A DNA stretch of 64,000 bases from Bedellia somnulentella (Eukaryota; Arthropoda; Insecta; Lepidoptera; Bedelliidae). The notes beneath the pieces were generated by a model. It was not told where the DNA came from. It made no database searches and was given only the letters and a program-made list of their open reading frames with translations. Made by a program: the position numbers and the translations under genes. Each line of letters opens with the position of its first letter. The stretch's first letter is position 1. The stretch lies in NCBI GenBank assembly GCA_963576735.1, contig OY755190.1:427695-491694 (forward strand), read 5' to 3'. Below, piece after piece: positions 45,039 to 56,477 of the stretch.

Positions 45039-45277
45039 AGTATAATGTTCATACTAAAGTGAAAATATGTGTCTTTCTGTGCACTTTGCTTGGTATTGTG
45101 CCTGTGATAAACATTTGACGTTGACTCGTGTTTTTTTACATGCTTTGCTCAGAGTCAGCAACATCCTAAATAATAATAACAATTGTAAAAAATACAATTC
45201 AATTTATCAACAAAAAATAATAAGTCGCAATAACTACCATGATGATAATTCTGTTACAACAACTTTTTCCGCATCAA

Positions 45278-45596
45278 CATACATACATACATACATACAT
45301 ATACTCACGGCTATAAATCCCTTAACGGGGTAGCGAGAGCTTTGGAATGATAAATTCCTCAGCCACTTTTGGAAGTTGATTGGGGAAAAGATGATAATAA
45401 TAAACGTTTTTGGTGATCGGTCTCCAACCACATCGCCCAAAAATCACTTAAAAAAGCCCCTATACCCTTAGTCGCCTCTTACGATCACCCACAGGTAGAA
45501 ATGGGGTAGTGTTATTCTAAGCCGACACTGCACGGCAAAGCCGACACTACAAGGCAAAGCCGACACTACACGGCAAAGCCGACACTACACGGCAAA
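45278..45596 (-). mobile_element. Family A with fourfold 5'-terminal repeat
   Basis: After the normal end, the 19-bp unit GCCGACACTACACGGCAAA is reiterated (four occurrences of GCCGACACT at 45522-45590). Otherwise complete, with a long CATA tail at 45278-45300. Confidence 0.87.
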
Positions 45597-45928
45597 TACG
45601 TTAACAAATGAGAGAAAATTTATCACAAAGGCTGAAGTCTAAAAGTCAAAATCTGTCTATTTCCTAGTGTTTCAAAATGACATTAATATAATAGAAGATA
45701 CAAAACAATGGAGTAAAATCAGTTTATACTCTTGTGAACGCAGACTGACGGACAGACAATGCTATATAGGTAAGTAGGTTCAGAAGACATCACTTCTTTA
45801 CTTTCCAAACTTATTGCATTATAAAAAATATTAAGATGACTTGGGAACTAGATTATCTTAACTTTTCATACAAATTTATCATCTAGGGTTCAGGGTACAC
45901 TAACAAACTTAACCTCTTTATAATATTA

Positions 45929-46173
45929 CATACATACATATACTCACGGCTATAAATCCCTTACGGGGTAGCCAGAGCTTTGGGATGAGAAATGCCTCAG
46001 CTACTTTTGGAAATTGATTGGGGAAATGATGGCAATAATAAATAAATGTTTTTGGTGACGGGTCTCCAACCACATCGCCCAAAATTCACTCAAGAAGCCC
46101 CTATACCCTTAGTCGCCTCTTACGATCACCCACGGGTAGAAATGAGGTAGTGTTATTCTAAGCCGACACTATA
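45929..46173 (-). mobile_element. Family A, full length with 13-bp TSD
   Basis: Flanked by an exact CTTTATAATATTA at 45916-45928 and 46174-46186. Confidence 0.92.
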
Positions 46174-46186
46174 CTTTATAATATTA

Positions 46187-46637
46187 GAAGCTATATATAA
46201 ATATTAATGTGAAGGAGTATGTATTAAGTTAGTCAAGCCTCAGCGTCACTACTTACTACGTAGTAAATAAGAAAGTAAATGCATGTATAACGCGCTACTG
46301 ACTTATTTACAGCAAATAAAATTCATAAGCGCGAACACATGTAAATATGACGCCATCTTTCATGCCACATTACTATCTAATATGTTTTAAATTTTTGCCT
46401 AAAAAATATCATAACAAATAAATAAAAATATAACGCATAATTCCAAACATGTATATATCAGGAAAGCACTGATTGTGATTGGTTATTTTAAATTGTTTCT
46501 GTATATTCAAGTTTTATGGTGTTTTTCATCAGTTTTTCATGGTGAAATTTAAGTTCTAGGCGACCAATTATCTTAGTTACTATTATTTTATCAAAAACCA
46601 TTAGTTTAAATGAATGCTGCCCTTCTGCGCATTGAAT
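46187..46637. other. Intron, no recognised element
   Basis: AT-rich. A minus-strand ORF at 46488-46742 overlaps the LINE in the wrong sense and is a shadow. Confidence 0.4.
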
Positions 46638-46640
46638 ATG

Positions 46641-47722
46641 CTGTTTGCTTTTTTTGGCATATATAAACGATCTACCCAAAGCTTCAAAACCTATGTGTGT
46701 TCTGTTTGCAGATGACATATCGCTCCTCTTCAAATGTCCCAAAAATCATGACATCCACAGCTACATACAAGAATCTTTTAAATGTCTACAAAATTGGTTA
46801 TATGAACATAAACTCCAAATAAATACTAAAAAGACCAAATTAATACAATTTAAACCACATCAAAAACTACCTCTAGATCTTTCCCAAACTAAATCAAGTC
46901 TTAAAATAGAAGAAGTTTCTGAATTTAAACTACTAGGTATTACTATAAATACGAATTTAAACTGGAAATCCCACATAGCGAATATAAAAACAAAACTATC
47001 ACAATTTATTTATGCTCTATGTATATTAAAAAGAAACACACAAAAAGATTGCGCGCTGGCCGCCTACTACGCCTATGCACACGCATGGCTTAGCTACGGC
47101 ACTATACTATGGGGAAACAGTGTAGACGCTGTAGACCTATTTATACTGCAGAAAAAATGCCTTAGAATTATAGTCAATATAGATCAAACTGATAGCTGTA
47201 AACCACATTTTAAACAAGAAAGCATCCTGACTGTCCCTTGCCTATACATTTTAGAAATTGCCACCTATGTAAAAAAACACCCTACCCTCTATAAATACAA
47301 CACAAGTGCCCGACGTAAAGATAAACTTGTTTTGCCAGAGCCAATATTGGAAATTTATAAAAAAAGCCCATACTACATGTCCATATTAATCTTTAATAAA
47401 TTACCGATCGATATAAAAAACCAAGAAAATATAAAGCACTTTTGTACAAAATTAAAGAACTTTCTGATTAATAAATGTTATTACTCCATAAACGAATTTT
47501 TAAATGATACATTTTAAGATTGTTCAAATTGAGATAAAAGGCTTATTACTGTTTTGTTTTTATTGTTAAGAAGTTTATTTTATTTAGATATAAGTTTTAA
47601 TGTTTATGCTACATCCTTTCAGGATGCATGTATTTCCCTGTATGAATATTACATCTTTCCACCTGTAATAAATGTGTACATGTATGCAAATAAATAAATT
47701 GAAATTGAAATTGAAATTGAAT
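46641..47722 (+). mobile_element. Non-LTR retrotransposon 3' end (CR1/Jockey-like)
   Basis: 5'-truncated LINE. It has coding sequence from the middle of RT to a stop at 47517, a 3' UTR with CATCCTTTCAGGATGCATG and AATAAATGTG, and a terminal (TTGAAA)n tail at about 47697-47722. Distinct from the LINE at 33185, which has a different tail. Confidence 0.85.
46645..47517 (+). CDS. LINE ORF2 C-terminal fragment
   Basis: 290 codons with no true start: the frame opens at a TTG within the truncated RT (LFLAYINDLP). The catalytic block is VLFADDISLLF (about residues 18-28), followed by LQINTKKTKLIQF and FKLLGITINTNLNWKSHI, the thumb-side motifs of Jockey/CR1-like RTs. The post-RT region includes AYAHAWLSYGTILWG. 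The fingers and N-terminal palm are missing, so no active enzyme is encoded. Frame integrity over 870 nt suggests modest age. Confidence 0.85.
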   Translation: MLFLAYINDLPKASKPMCVLFADDISLLFKCPKNHDIHSYIQESFKCLQNWLYEHKLQINTKKTKLIQFKPHQKLPLDLSQTKSSLKIEEVSEFKLLGITINTNLNWKSHIANIKTKLSQFIYALCILKRNTQKDCALAAYYAYAHAWLSYGTILWGNSVDAVDLFILQKKCLRIIVNIDQTDSCKPHFKQESILTVPCLYILEIATYVKKHPTLYKYNTSARRKDKLVLPEPILEIYKKSPYYMSILIFNKLPIDIKNQENIKHFCTKLKNFLINKCYYSINEFLNDTF

Positions 47723-47914
47723 AAGAAATAGGTCGTCCGATTTATTTAGTACTTTACTTATTGAGAGTTTATTTAAATATTATACAACATTATAATTACA
47801 TAACTCGTATTACAAATTAGCCAGGAACAAATATAAAGATTTCTTTTTTCAAGTAAACCTACCGAAATCGTTTCAGCTCAGTGACTATTATTGTGGTAAA
47901 TAGACTGAGCATTT

Positions 47915-47985
47915 ATAGACAGTCTCTGCCTACCCCAATGGGAACTAACGGCGTGAGAATATGTATGTATGTATGTATATATTGT
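47915..47985 (+). mobile_element. LINE-B 3' terminus
   Basis: AGTCTCTGCCTACCCCAATG to GGCGTGAGAATATG and a TATG tail. A family A copy starts within a few bases of the tail. Confidence 0.75.
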
Positions 47986-48230
47986 GCCGTGTAGTGTCGG
48001 CTTAGAATAACACTACCCCATTTCTACCCGTGGGTGATCGTAAGAGGCGACTAAGGGTATAGGGGCTTTTTAAGTGATTTTTGGGTGATGTGGTTGGAGA
48101 CCCGTCACCAAAAACTTTTTTTTATTACCATCTTTACCTGAATCAACTTCCAAAAGTTGCTGAGGAATTTTTCATTCCAAAGCTCTGGCTACCCCGTTAA
48201 AGGATTTATAGCCGTGAGTGTATGTATGTA
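47986..48230 (+). mobile_element. Family A, full length
   Basis: Complete plus copy inserted directly behind the LINE-B tail. Confidence 0.87.
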
Positions 48231-48298
48231 TATATTTTTAATCTACCTACTGCTTAATTTTATTTTGTTTTGACGTAGTATCTAGCGTAATTTGAATG

Positions 48299-48412
48299 TT
48301 TTTGTTCATGAAAACCTCATGTGGGGCGCTGGCAGCCATTGACACGGTAGCTGAATTGGCAGAGCGACTGCGAGCGATTCCCGCCTGTGTCGAAATTTTT
48401 CTTTCCTGTATT
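48299..48412 (+). mobile_element. Foldback-family element, monomeric form
   Basis: TTTTTGTTCATGAAAACC and TCATGTGGGGCGCTGGCAGC, then a single sense tRNA-like unit (GACACGGTAGCTGAATTGG, ATTCCCGCCTGTGTCG), then AAATTTTTCTTTCC. It lacks the antisense arm of the copy at 11035. Probably related to the ancestral, non-foldback arrangement. Confidence 0.75.
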
Positions 48413-48672
48413 TAAGAATAATAGCGTTTAAAAAAACCTTAATATATAAAATTTAAGATTAATCAAAGTCTTACAAAACCTCAATTTGAAGCATCATTGG
48501 CGAATGCAATCTTGCCAGAAACTGGATTACAGAACTAGTCCATCAGTGAATGTTGACTTGTATCGGGTTTGAATCCCGTTTACAATCTTGTGACATTTTA
48601 TAATTAAAAAAATATAATTATTTTGCTTTAATCAATATTTTCTTAAAGACTGAATTGCCTGGACTGAACATC

Positions 48673-48770
48673 CCAATGTGGCTGAGGAGTTTTTATCTCT
48701 AAAGCTCTGGCTACCCCTTTTTGGGATTTATGGCCGTGAGTATATATATATATATATATGTATGTATGTA
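48673..48770 (+). mobile_element. Family A 3' end
   Basis: CCAATGTGGCTGAGGAG to the tail, here (TA)n plus (TATG)n. Confidence 0.8.
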
Positions 48771-48824
48771 CTGAGTTGCCTACCTACTTGTTTCTCACGT
48801 TACTTCCAACCAGTTTCAGACCGT

Positions 48825-49089
48825 ACATACATACATATACTCACGGCTATAAATCCCTAGAAAGAGGTAGCCAGAGCTAACGAATTAGAAATTCCTCAGC
48901 CACTTTTGGAAGTTGCGTGGGGAAAAGATGGTAAAATAAAGGTTGTTGGTGATGGGTTTCCAACCGCATCGCCCAAAAATCCCTTAAAAAGCCCCAATAC
49001 CGTTAGTCGCCTCTTACGTACACCCACCGGAAGAAATGGGGTAGTGCTATTCTAAGCCGACACTACACAGCTAGCCGACACTACACAGC
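48825..49089 (-). mobile_element. Family A with doubled 5' end and 9-bp TSD
   Basis: TCAGACCGT at 48816-48824 recurs at 49090-49098. The 5'-terminal GCCGACACTACACAGCT is present twice, inside the duplication, so the doubling arose before or during insertion. Confidence 0.9.
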
Positions 49090-49098
49090 TCAGACCGT

Positions 49099-49924
49099 GT
49101 ATTACCACAAAACATCTGTTACGTTTTCATCGCTTCAAATCAGTGCTTTTTGAAGCTCCCACTTCCACATTTCTATTTAATTTTTATTAAGTGATAGCTT
49201 TTCTCAAAATTCCGAGTTATTTTAATTTAGTTTTATCACGTCAAATTGAAAACAGCGGATTCTCAGACTTAAAAAATATACGTTATAAATATAGCTTGTT
49301 AATTATAATTTAACGACTTTAAAGTTGACCACGAACTAGCCAAGAGAATACAAAAACAGGCTTAATCCTCATAATCAGCTGCTCTATCTATTTCGGTGCC
49401 TATAGCAGCTGTAGCATGACCTTTATGTCCCGTCACCGTTACCCGCAAAGGTTGCCGCGCGATCATTTAGCGAAACGTAATTAAGTGGCTGTATAAATGT
49501 AACTGTCGCTCCAATTATACAGCTATTCCGCGGCTTGATGATTGGTTGCCGTATAAACGTTGCTTTAGCGCACGCACAACTTGCTTACCAGTTTAAGTTG
49601 AGCTCTAGTTTAGTATTGTCGGTTGGAGTAAAGGTGCCAGAGCGAATTGGAGAAATGACGTATTGTTTGATGTTTTAATAAAAATGCGGTGTTTTCTTGT
49701 CATGATTTATTGAATGAATGAGATGGATTCGTATTTTGTGTGATTGTTAGGCACAACAGAACAGTTAGTAAAATTGATAATATAAATATAATAAACGTTC
49801 CTATCATTTTAGATGGTGAATATGGGTACGGTACACTTTTTAAAAATCAGAAAATCTACCTAAAGACTTCTCATGGATACTACATATTTGCAACTTCCAT
49901 ATTGGATTAAATCTACTAAATTGA
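49099..49924. other. Intron with an unexplained GC-richer block
   Basis: 49380-49640 is richer in GC than its surroundings (CGTCACCGTTACCCGC, GGTTGCCGCGCG, TTAGCGCACGCACAAC) and includes TATAAACG and CGGTTGGAG motifs. It has no repeat match or open frame. A regulatory role or an unannotated 5' exon are both possible. Confidence 0.3.
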
Positions 49925-50370
49925 CTATCCCTTGAGTGAGAGTATACTTGAGGTCCCTCAGAAAAGTTTGTAATGTAAGGTTATGTGATCGTGTGAGGAA
50001 TGACGTGATTCGTGAGAGGTGTGGTGTAAAAGATGATATTATAAGTAAGATAGAAAAAGGAATGTTGAGATGGTTTGGGCACATCAAGAAAATAAATGAT
50101 AGGAAATTGGTAAAAGGTATCTATAGAGCTAATGTGGAAGTTAATGTTAGTAGAGGACGGCAACGTAAGACACACGTGGACACAAAATGAAAGTGTGCTC
50201 AAAAAGGCAGGCGTCCGAAGTATGAAGAATAAAAAAGCATGTATGAAAAGATTGATGGATAAAGACGAAGCAAGAGAGGTTTGCCAGGATCTTTCGAAGT
50301 GGCGATCGATAGTCTCTGTCTACCCCAATGGGAATTAACAGCGTGAGGATAGGTATGTATGTAAATTGAC
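49925..50370 (+). mobile_element. LINE-B 3' end, longest copy (RTE-like)
   Basis: Reads RVRNDVIRERCGVKDDIISK then GMLRWFGHIKKIND and GRQRKTHV. A frameshift near 50170 leads into KKAGVRSMKNKKACMKRLMD and EVCQDLSKWRSIVSVYPNG, a stop and the tail. The RWFGH block suggests an RTE-like or related ORF2 C-terminus. No RT domain is present here. Confidence 0.75.
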
Positions 50371-50617
50371 TATGTAAGTATCCCACAGTATCTCAGTAAT
50401 CTCAACTAAGTAGAGCTTTGAAATAAACTGTTTTTAAGCGACTTTTGGAATATGTGAGTGAAAAATATGGTTAACCCACCAATTTTTTTAAAAGGAATAT
50501 AAATATATCCACAATAGGATACCTTTTTACTCAGTTCTCCTTTAATGGGATCTGGACTAACTCTATTCTGATAACCTTGAAATATTATTGAATGAAAGAA
50601 GAAATCATTATATTCAT

Positions 50618-50903
50618 ACATACATACATACATATACGCACGGCTATATTTCCTTAGAAGGGGTAGCCAGAGCTAAGGAATTATAAATTCCTCAGCCACT
50701 TTTGGAAGTTGAGTGGTGCAAAGATGGTATAAATAAAGGTTTTTGGTGATGGGTCTGCAACCGCATCGCCCAAAAATCCAATAAAAAGACCCAATACCCT
50801 TAGTCGCCTTTTACGACACCCGTGGGTAGAAAGGGGTAGCGACATTCTAAGCCGGCACTACACGGCTAAGCCGGCACTACACGGCTAAGCCGGCACTACA
50901 CGT
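50618..50903 (-). mobile_element. Family A with threefold 5'-terminal repeat
   Basis: Complete minus copy whose end CTAAGCCGGCACTACACGG is repeated three times (50848-50903). Confidence 0.87.
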
Positions 50904-51285
50904 CTAATACATATTATTCATACAATATATTTCTTCTCAAGAAGCAGTTTCCTAACAAATAATATTTCATCATTCGTTAATAAATCACTATAAATCACGT
51001 TTTCATTTATAAGTTCAATAAATTTCCAAAGAGCGGAAAGAGTGAAGAAACTGTAAGGCGTGTCACTAATTGCTTACAAAAGTATTATTGTACTTTTATT
51101 TAGAGAATAGGATTGATTTATTAAAACTAGAATAAATTATAGAAAAAAGTTTTAAGTGGTCGTTTTAGCTAAAACCCCAATGTTAGGAATAATCCTTTAT
51201 ATTATACCAGTTAACAGTTTTAGTAAATTATGACCGTCTGGTTGTTCACCCTAGGTAAATATTTTCTTGAATGTTTCAAATATAA
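50904..51285. other. Intron, no recognised element
   Basis: AT-rich. Confidence 0.4.
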
Positions 51286-51402
51286 AGAATAAAAGAGCGT
51301 GTATGAAGAGATTGATAGATGTGAACGAAGTATAATGTGGCGATTGATAGTTTCTGCCTACCCCAATGGGAAGTAACGGCGTGATTATACGTATGTATAT
51401 AC
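51286..51402 (+). mobile_element. LINE-B 3' terminus
   Basis: AAGAATAAAAGAGCGTG to AACGGCGTGATTATACG. An internal deletion removes part of the VCQDR codons. Confidence 0.7.
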
Positions 51403-51498
51403 GTTATAAGGCAAAATTACTTGGTGGCGAATCGAAATAGCCTAAACAACAACAACAACACCTTGTTTTTAAAAAAAAACTATGTTTTATCTTAATTT

Positions 51499-51560
51499 AG
51501 TGTTGGTTTAGAATTGCTCTAACCAATTACTTCCTTTAGTAATAGGTGACTGAGGGTTTG
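51499..51560 (+). mobile_element. Family A 5' fragment, diverged
   Basis: TTAGTGTTGGTTTAGAATTG and CTTCCTTTAGTAATAGGTGA. Confidence 0.45.
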
Positions 51561-52555
51561 AAAGCAAAATATTGTACATAGCATACAAAAAATCAATAAG
51601 TATGTTGTTGAAAGAAGATGTATACGATTAGATGAGATGATTCAATCAGTAGTACTAAACTCTGTATAAAATTTCCCACTACTCAAAAATCTGCTCCCAC
51701 CCCTTCACACAAAAGGGTCGTAATGTTAAATATAAAAACTACGCGGATGCCGCTGGAGGCTGTATGAGTAACCGGCTGATGTCAGTGGCCGCCGTGACTC
51801 AGCGGACGTGCGGTACATGCCAGGGGAGAGAGCGATTGTGTCATGGCGACCATATCATGATTTTAAAATTAGGGTTTTGCTTTATTACACTTGGGCGATG
51901 TTCTTGGATACGGGATGAGACAATTTTTTTTTTAAAGAATAGATAAATTCGGATAGCACTCAATGATGAAACGCTGAAAATCAATGTTTTTGAAAAAGTG
52001 TAGCCAATTTTATCGCTTAATAAACAGTATTTTCACAACTTTTTATTTTAAGTAGTTTAAGTACTTATTGAATATAGAATTCACGTTTATTTCATCTGTA
52101 TTGTAATAGAAATATACTATAACAATCATAATATTTTTTTCTATGTTCTTGTCTATGAATTTTCTTTTTTATAGAAAAACTATAATATACTTAAAATAAG
52201 CAGTTACGAATCAACTTTAAACATGTTTTATGTTGTAACATAATTTGTTATGGTTGTAAAAGTTTTTTCAACATCTGCTTTATTTATATATCAAAGATGA
52301 TATCATATGCAAAACACTTTAACAACCTTATAATATCTCCAGTCTCATCTCATACACACTTTGTGATGATCTCATACTATACCATTAAGTAATGATATCA
52401 TTTTATTATAAGTTAAATGCACTTGAAATCACGATTTTCTTGTTATAAAATTTTAGATACACATTTAGCGTCTAAACTGTATTACTCGTGGCGTAAGTAC
52501 TTAAAAAGTTTAACAAAATTCCGGTATCAACAATTTTTTAGACACTTTTAATAGT
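51561..52555. other. Intron with one GC-richer patch
   Basis: 51735-51855 is GC-richer (CGGATGCCGCTGGAGGC, GGCCGCCGTGACTCAGCGG) in an otherwise very AT-rich stretch. Neither strand gives a spliceable frame. Nothing else seen. Confidence 0.3.
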
Positions 52556-52557
52556 TT

Positions 52558-52702
52558 AATCAAAAGGCTTAGTTGAATTCCAAAAGGGGCAGCCAGAGCT
52601 TCAGAAATCGAAATTTCTCTACCAGTTTTAAAAGTTGAGTTGAGAAAAGATTGTAAAGTAAAGGATAGTTGTTGATTAGTAACAGTCAAACCGCCCAATC
52701 TC
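52558..52702 (-). mobile_element. Family A, old copy
   Basis: AAAAGGGGCAGCCAGAGCTT and TTGAGAAAAGATTGTAAAG remain. Both ends are lost. Confidence 0.5.
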
Positions 52703-52789
52703 CGTTTAAAAAACCCAAGAGAAACCCGTAAAAAATATATTTCACATCTCCTGCCATTAAAAAGCACTCCCAACACATTCCAATACCAA

Positions 52790-53697
52790 TGCTTCCTTAT
52801 TCTCAGCCTCTTCCGCCCAAGCCTTGCACCACCCCACTTATAGCCACCACAAAATGGTCAACGCAGGCAAGCGGTCGAGCCGTGGGCGAATATTTCAGTT
52901 ATGGCGCGGTATTGGTAATGGCCTCGATTCCATACACGGCTTGGTCGTGATACACATGTGAGATTATACTGGTTTGCTTATGAGTTCACAATGTCCTGGT
53001 TGTTATTTTAAAGGATTAGGTAGGTTATTTTAAATACATAAAGAGTATCTCCTAAAAATAATATAATATTTAAGTTAAATCTATAAACGCTTTGGTTGTA
53101 TTCACAGTGCATTATAAGTCATATTTTTTGTAAAATTTATTTGGCGTATAAATATTATAATTGTCCATTAGTTAGTTAGTTGCTCGCAGCGGCGATAGGA
53201 AAAAGTGAATACATTGTGTAGTCAGATAGTAGGTACTTTAAAACTGAGTAAACGAATGAAATTTCATATTTAAAATTATTATCTCAGTATTTTTTTATAT
53301 AAGGCGAGAGCGATATATATGCACATATGAGACAGTATACCACAAATAAATAGATAAAATAATAATACCTTTACAAATTAATATTATACAAGTATATCCT
53401 CAGAAAAATACGACCGAAAACCCAAATGAATGAAATAGTTGGAAACTACTTTCCTGTTACAATGAATCACCTACTAAAACTTACTAAAATAAATAATGAT
53501 GACCTTCAAGAACTTGAATGTTGAGTTTCTTAACAAACCAATATTAAAACATGAAATCATCGCATGCGTTTATTTATAATACTGAACGATAAACTGAGCT
53601 TTGGTTTTATTCACTCATATTTAAAAACATTATATTCACATCATATAATACACCCACAAAACGTCACAGGTCAAGCTATCTTGGAGATCCCATGACT
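52790..53697. other. Intron with one GC-richer patch
   Basis: 52800-52960 (GCAGGCAAGCGGTCGAGCC, TATGGCGCGGTATTGG) is unexplained. The rest is AT-rich. Confidence 0.3.
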
Positions 53698-53952
53698 GCC
53701 GTGTAGTACCGGCTTAGAATGTCACTACCCCTTTCTAACCACGGGCGTCGTAAGAGGCGACTAAGGGTATGGGGCTTTTTAAGAGGTTTTTTGGCAATGT
53801 GATTGGAGATTTATCACCAACAATACTTAACGTTTACCATGTTGTTCCCTATCAAGTCCCAAATGTGGCTGAGGAGTCTCTAGCTTCAGAGCTTTGGCTA
53901 CCCCTTTTTAGGATTTATAGCCGTGAGTATATGAATGGAATGTATGTATGTA
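53698..53952 (+). mobile_element. Family A, full length
   Basis: Complete plus copy. Flanks ATCCCATGA and ATCTCATGA are a near-exact duplication. Confidence 0.87.
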
Positions 53953-54002
53953 TCTCATGATCTTTTAGTTTCTGGTATTTAGAGAGGCTCACTTTTGTTT
54001 GG

Positions 54003-54180
54003 AATATTATAACTTTGAGGAATAATTACTAATAAATAAAGGAAAGAAAAATTTCGACACAAGCGGGAATCGAACCCGCGACCTCGGGTATACGCCCCCG
54101 TCGCGGGTTCGATTCCCGCCGGTGTCGAAATTTTTCTTTCCTTTGTTTATTAGTCCCACATGAGGTTTCCATGAAAAAAA
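54003..54180. mobile_element. Foldback retroposon, compact copy
   Basis: Antisense arm (GAAAGAAAAATTTCGACAC, CGGGAATCGAACCCGC) and sense arm (GCGGGTTCGATTCCCGC, GTGTCGAAATTTTTC) are separated by only about 25 bases (CTCGGGTATACGCCCCCGTC). Outer ends are TTACTAATAAATAAAGG and CTTTGTTTATTAG. Confidence 0.8.
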
Positions 54181-54803
54181 GCATTAAAATTAGAGGAATA
54201 TCTTGAAAACCATAAATTGGAAAATAAATATATTGTCTGGTGTCAACCTACAGACTGACGGACAGACATACAGCATAGCTTCAGTACTAACTAACTTAGT
54301 ATACTTAAGTTCTACAGAACCCTTACGGTTCGGATCCCAAAAAACCAGAAGTATTAAAAGCTTGAGCAATTCATTCCAACACAACACTAATTCCCTATAA
54401 CAATAAAATTTTCATACAACGAGTATAACAGCTGACTACAATGGCGGATTCACCTCACATGAACAGTACGTTTTCGCAATAGTCACATGCTAATAAGTCC
54501 AGTAGGTCATCATAAGTCATTGAGGCCAACTTCTTAGCCACAGCACCTTAATTACAACAGAAATCTGAAGACATTACTTTTCTTTGTTAATTTACATAAT
54601 CTGGATGAAAAGTCATATTTTCCTACATATGAAAATATTTATAAATTATTCTAAATACTTCAAGTATTTTTTTTTGGATTACATTTCACTAAAACTTGGA
54701 TTCGGATTTAATTATAAGTACATTGTTTTTATATTTTTTATCATATTCTATGTTTTCAATAAAATTAATTCATTATTTTATTTATTTACTCGGGCGAAAA
54801 TAG
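54181..54803. other. Intron, no recognised element
   Basis: AT-rich. ORFs on both strands at 54190-54400 and at 54584-54820 show no domain. Confidence 0.4.
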
Positions 54804-54817
54804 ATCAATTTATATTT

Positions 54818-54890
54818 TAAATCTTTTGGTTCATGAAAACCTCATGTGGGGATTATTAAAATTTTTCTTTCCTTTATTTATTCTTTATTT
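54818..54890. mobile_element. Foldback-family element, minimal copy with 14-bp TSD
   Basis: Only 73 bp: GGTTCATGAAAACC and TCATGTGGGG, then AATTTTTCTTTCCTTTA. Flanked by an exact ATCAATTTATATTT at 54804-54817 and 54891-54904. Confidence 0.88.
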
Positions 54891-54904
54891 ATCAATTTAT
54901 ATTT

Positions 54905-56475
54905 GTTGCAATTTATAACACTTTTATAGCTACGTACGAGTATGAATAGATAACTTTTTAGAGCTTTTAAAAAATATGTATTTATTTGGGTAACAAACGG
55001 TACACAATATTTCAAGCAACAGAAAAGTTCTGGTCCTATAAAGTTTCTACCAATAGTTTCATAATTGATATAAAAAATGTATAATTGTACAACGGCTCTG
55101 ATATTGCGAATTTATAGAGATAAATTCATTTTATTCATTCATTTACTAGTGATGTTCTCATTCTAAGTTCACTATTATTGTTTCAAGGTACCAATGTACT
55201 TAACAACAATTCATTATGCGCATATGTGTTGAAGAGTTCCAAAATAGAACTAGTAAAACGGAAGTAGCCGCCATATCTTAAAACTAAGCGGAAGCGAATA
55301 TAAAAACTCCATGCAGCTGGCAACTTGAGAACCGGAACTTTTTTGATTAAAAAAAAAGTGAGTTCTAATTTTATCACTAAACTATGGAAGGTAAAAAACG
55401 TTTGTCCAAAAATATACATTAGGGGGGTTTAGTAGAACTAGAGGAGTAACTTGGGGGTAAAACATAACATTACTCTTATTAAGCTATAGATATATATTCT
55501 ATATGATTTTATATATTCTGTATGACGCATTAAAAGTTACAGGGGTCCTTCAATTCAAATATCAATAGCTCTTTAAATGTCTTCTATGTGATATAGTCTA
55601 TGAGTTACTATGTAGTATCAGATTAAGAAGAAAGGAAGCATTTATTAATCACCGCAGGAACACTTTAAATTCATGACGATCATCTTATTAAAAAAAAGTT
55701 AAACACCAAAAAATTAAAATGAATACTAGTGCTTAGTGCTACTCTGTTTATTCTTGTAAGTGAATTATGAAGTCACCAAGAGATTTTAGGCCTTCAAGTG
55801 GTTAGTAGTATTCTTAATATTTTTCTTGTCTATACTTCCGGAACTATCAAGGTTTTGAACTATTTTGGAATTAAAGACTGAAACAACTAAGTCTTGATCT
55901 TATTAATTTTAAACAAAACATAATGAAAGGTGCATTAAAAAAATACTTCATTGAGGGTAAATATGTGAACCCATCGCCCTCCACCTCGAAATAAATAAGA
56001 TGCTTTTTATTTTTATTGATTAACTTATTACATTTTAGTCCAGTAAAATTTTAAAATCTTATATTAGACTCCCCAGGGGCAACAATCTAGTTTATAAGTA
56101 TAGATTAATACCACTCTGTATTATAATTATTAATGTTAACTAACCTTTAAAATAAATAGTTTCAAATTTTATAAAAAAAACGGCTCACCGCAAACAATTG
56201 GTCTTTTATGAAATTCTTTATTAATTAATTTGCCATTATCTTGCAGTTGCAGCTTCAAGTGTCGAAGGATATCCCGTGCCATACAGTGCATCTGTCTACC
56301 CGCACGTGTCATTGCAAGGTGTGTCATTTCTACACACAGATGTTAATGGTAACTGCACTCATCTGTTGTTCGCTCTGTTAACATTTTTTGCTTGTTTTTT
56401 TTTAATAGGTTAGTTTGATGCCTACCGCAGATGGGTTACGGGACTTGTAGAGTATATTTTTAAAGTTTGTCATTG
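54905..56475. other. Intron, no recognised element
   Basis: AT-rich. A stretch at 56250-56340 (CAGTTGCAGCTTCAAGTG, CCCGCACGTGTC) is slightly GC-richer and unexplained. Confidence 0.4.
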
Positions 56476-56477
56476 TA

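Noticed and set aside
45278..45596. Satellite or minisatellite array at 45.5 kb
   Set aside because: The reiterated 19-mer is the 5' end of a family A copy and occurs only there, not as a free-standing array.
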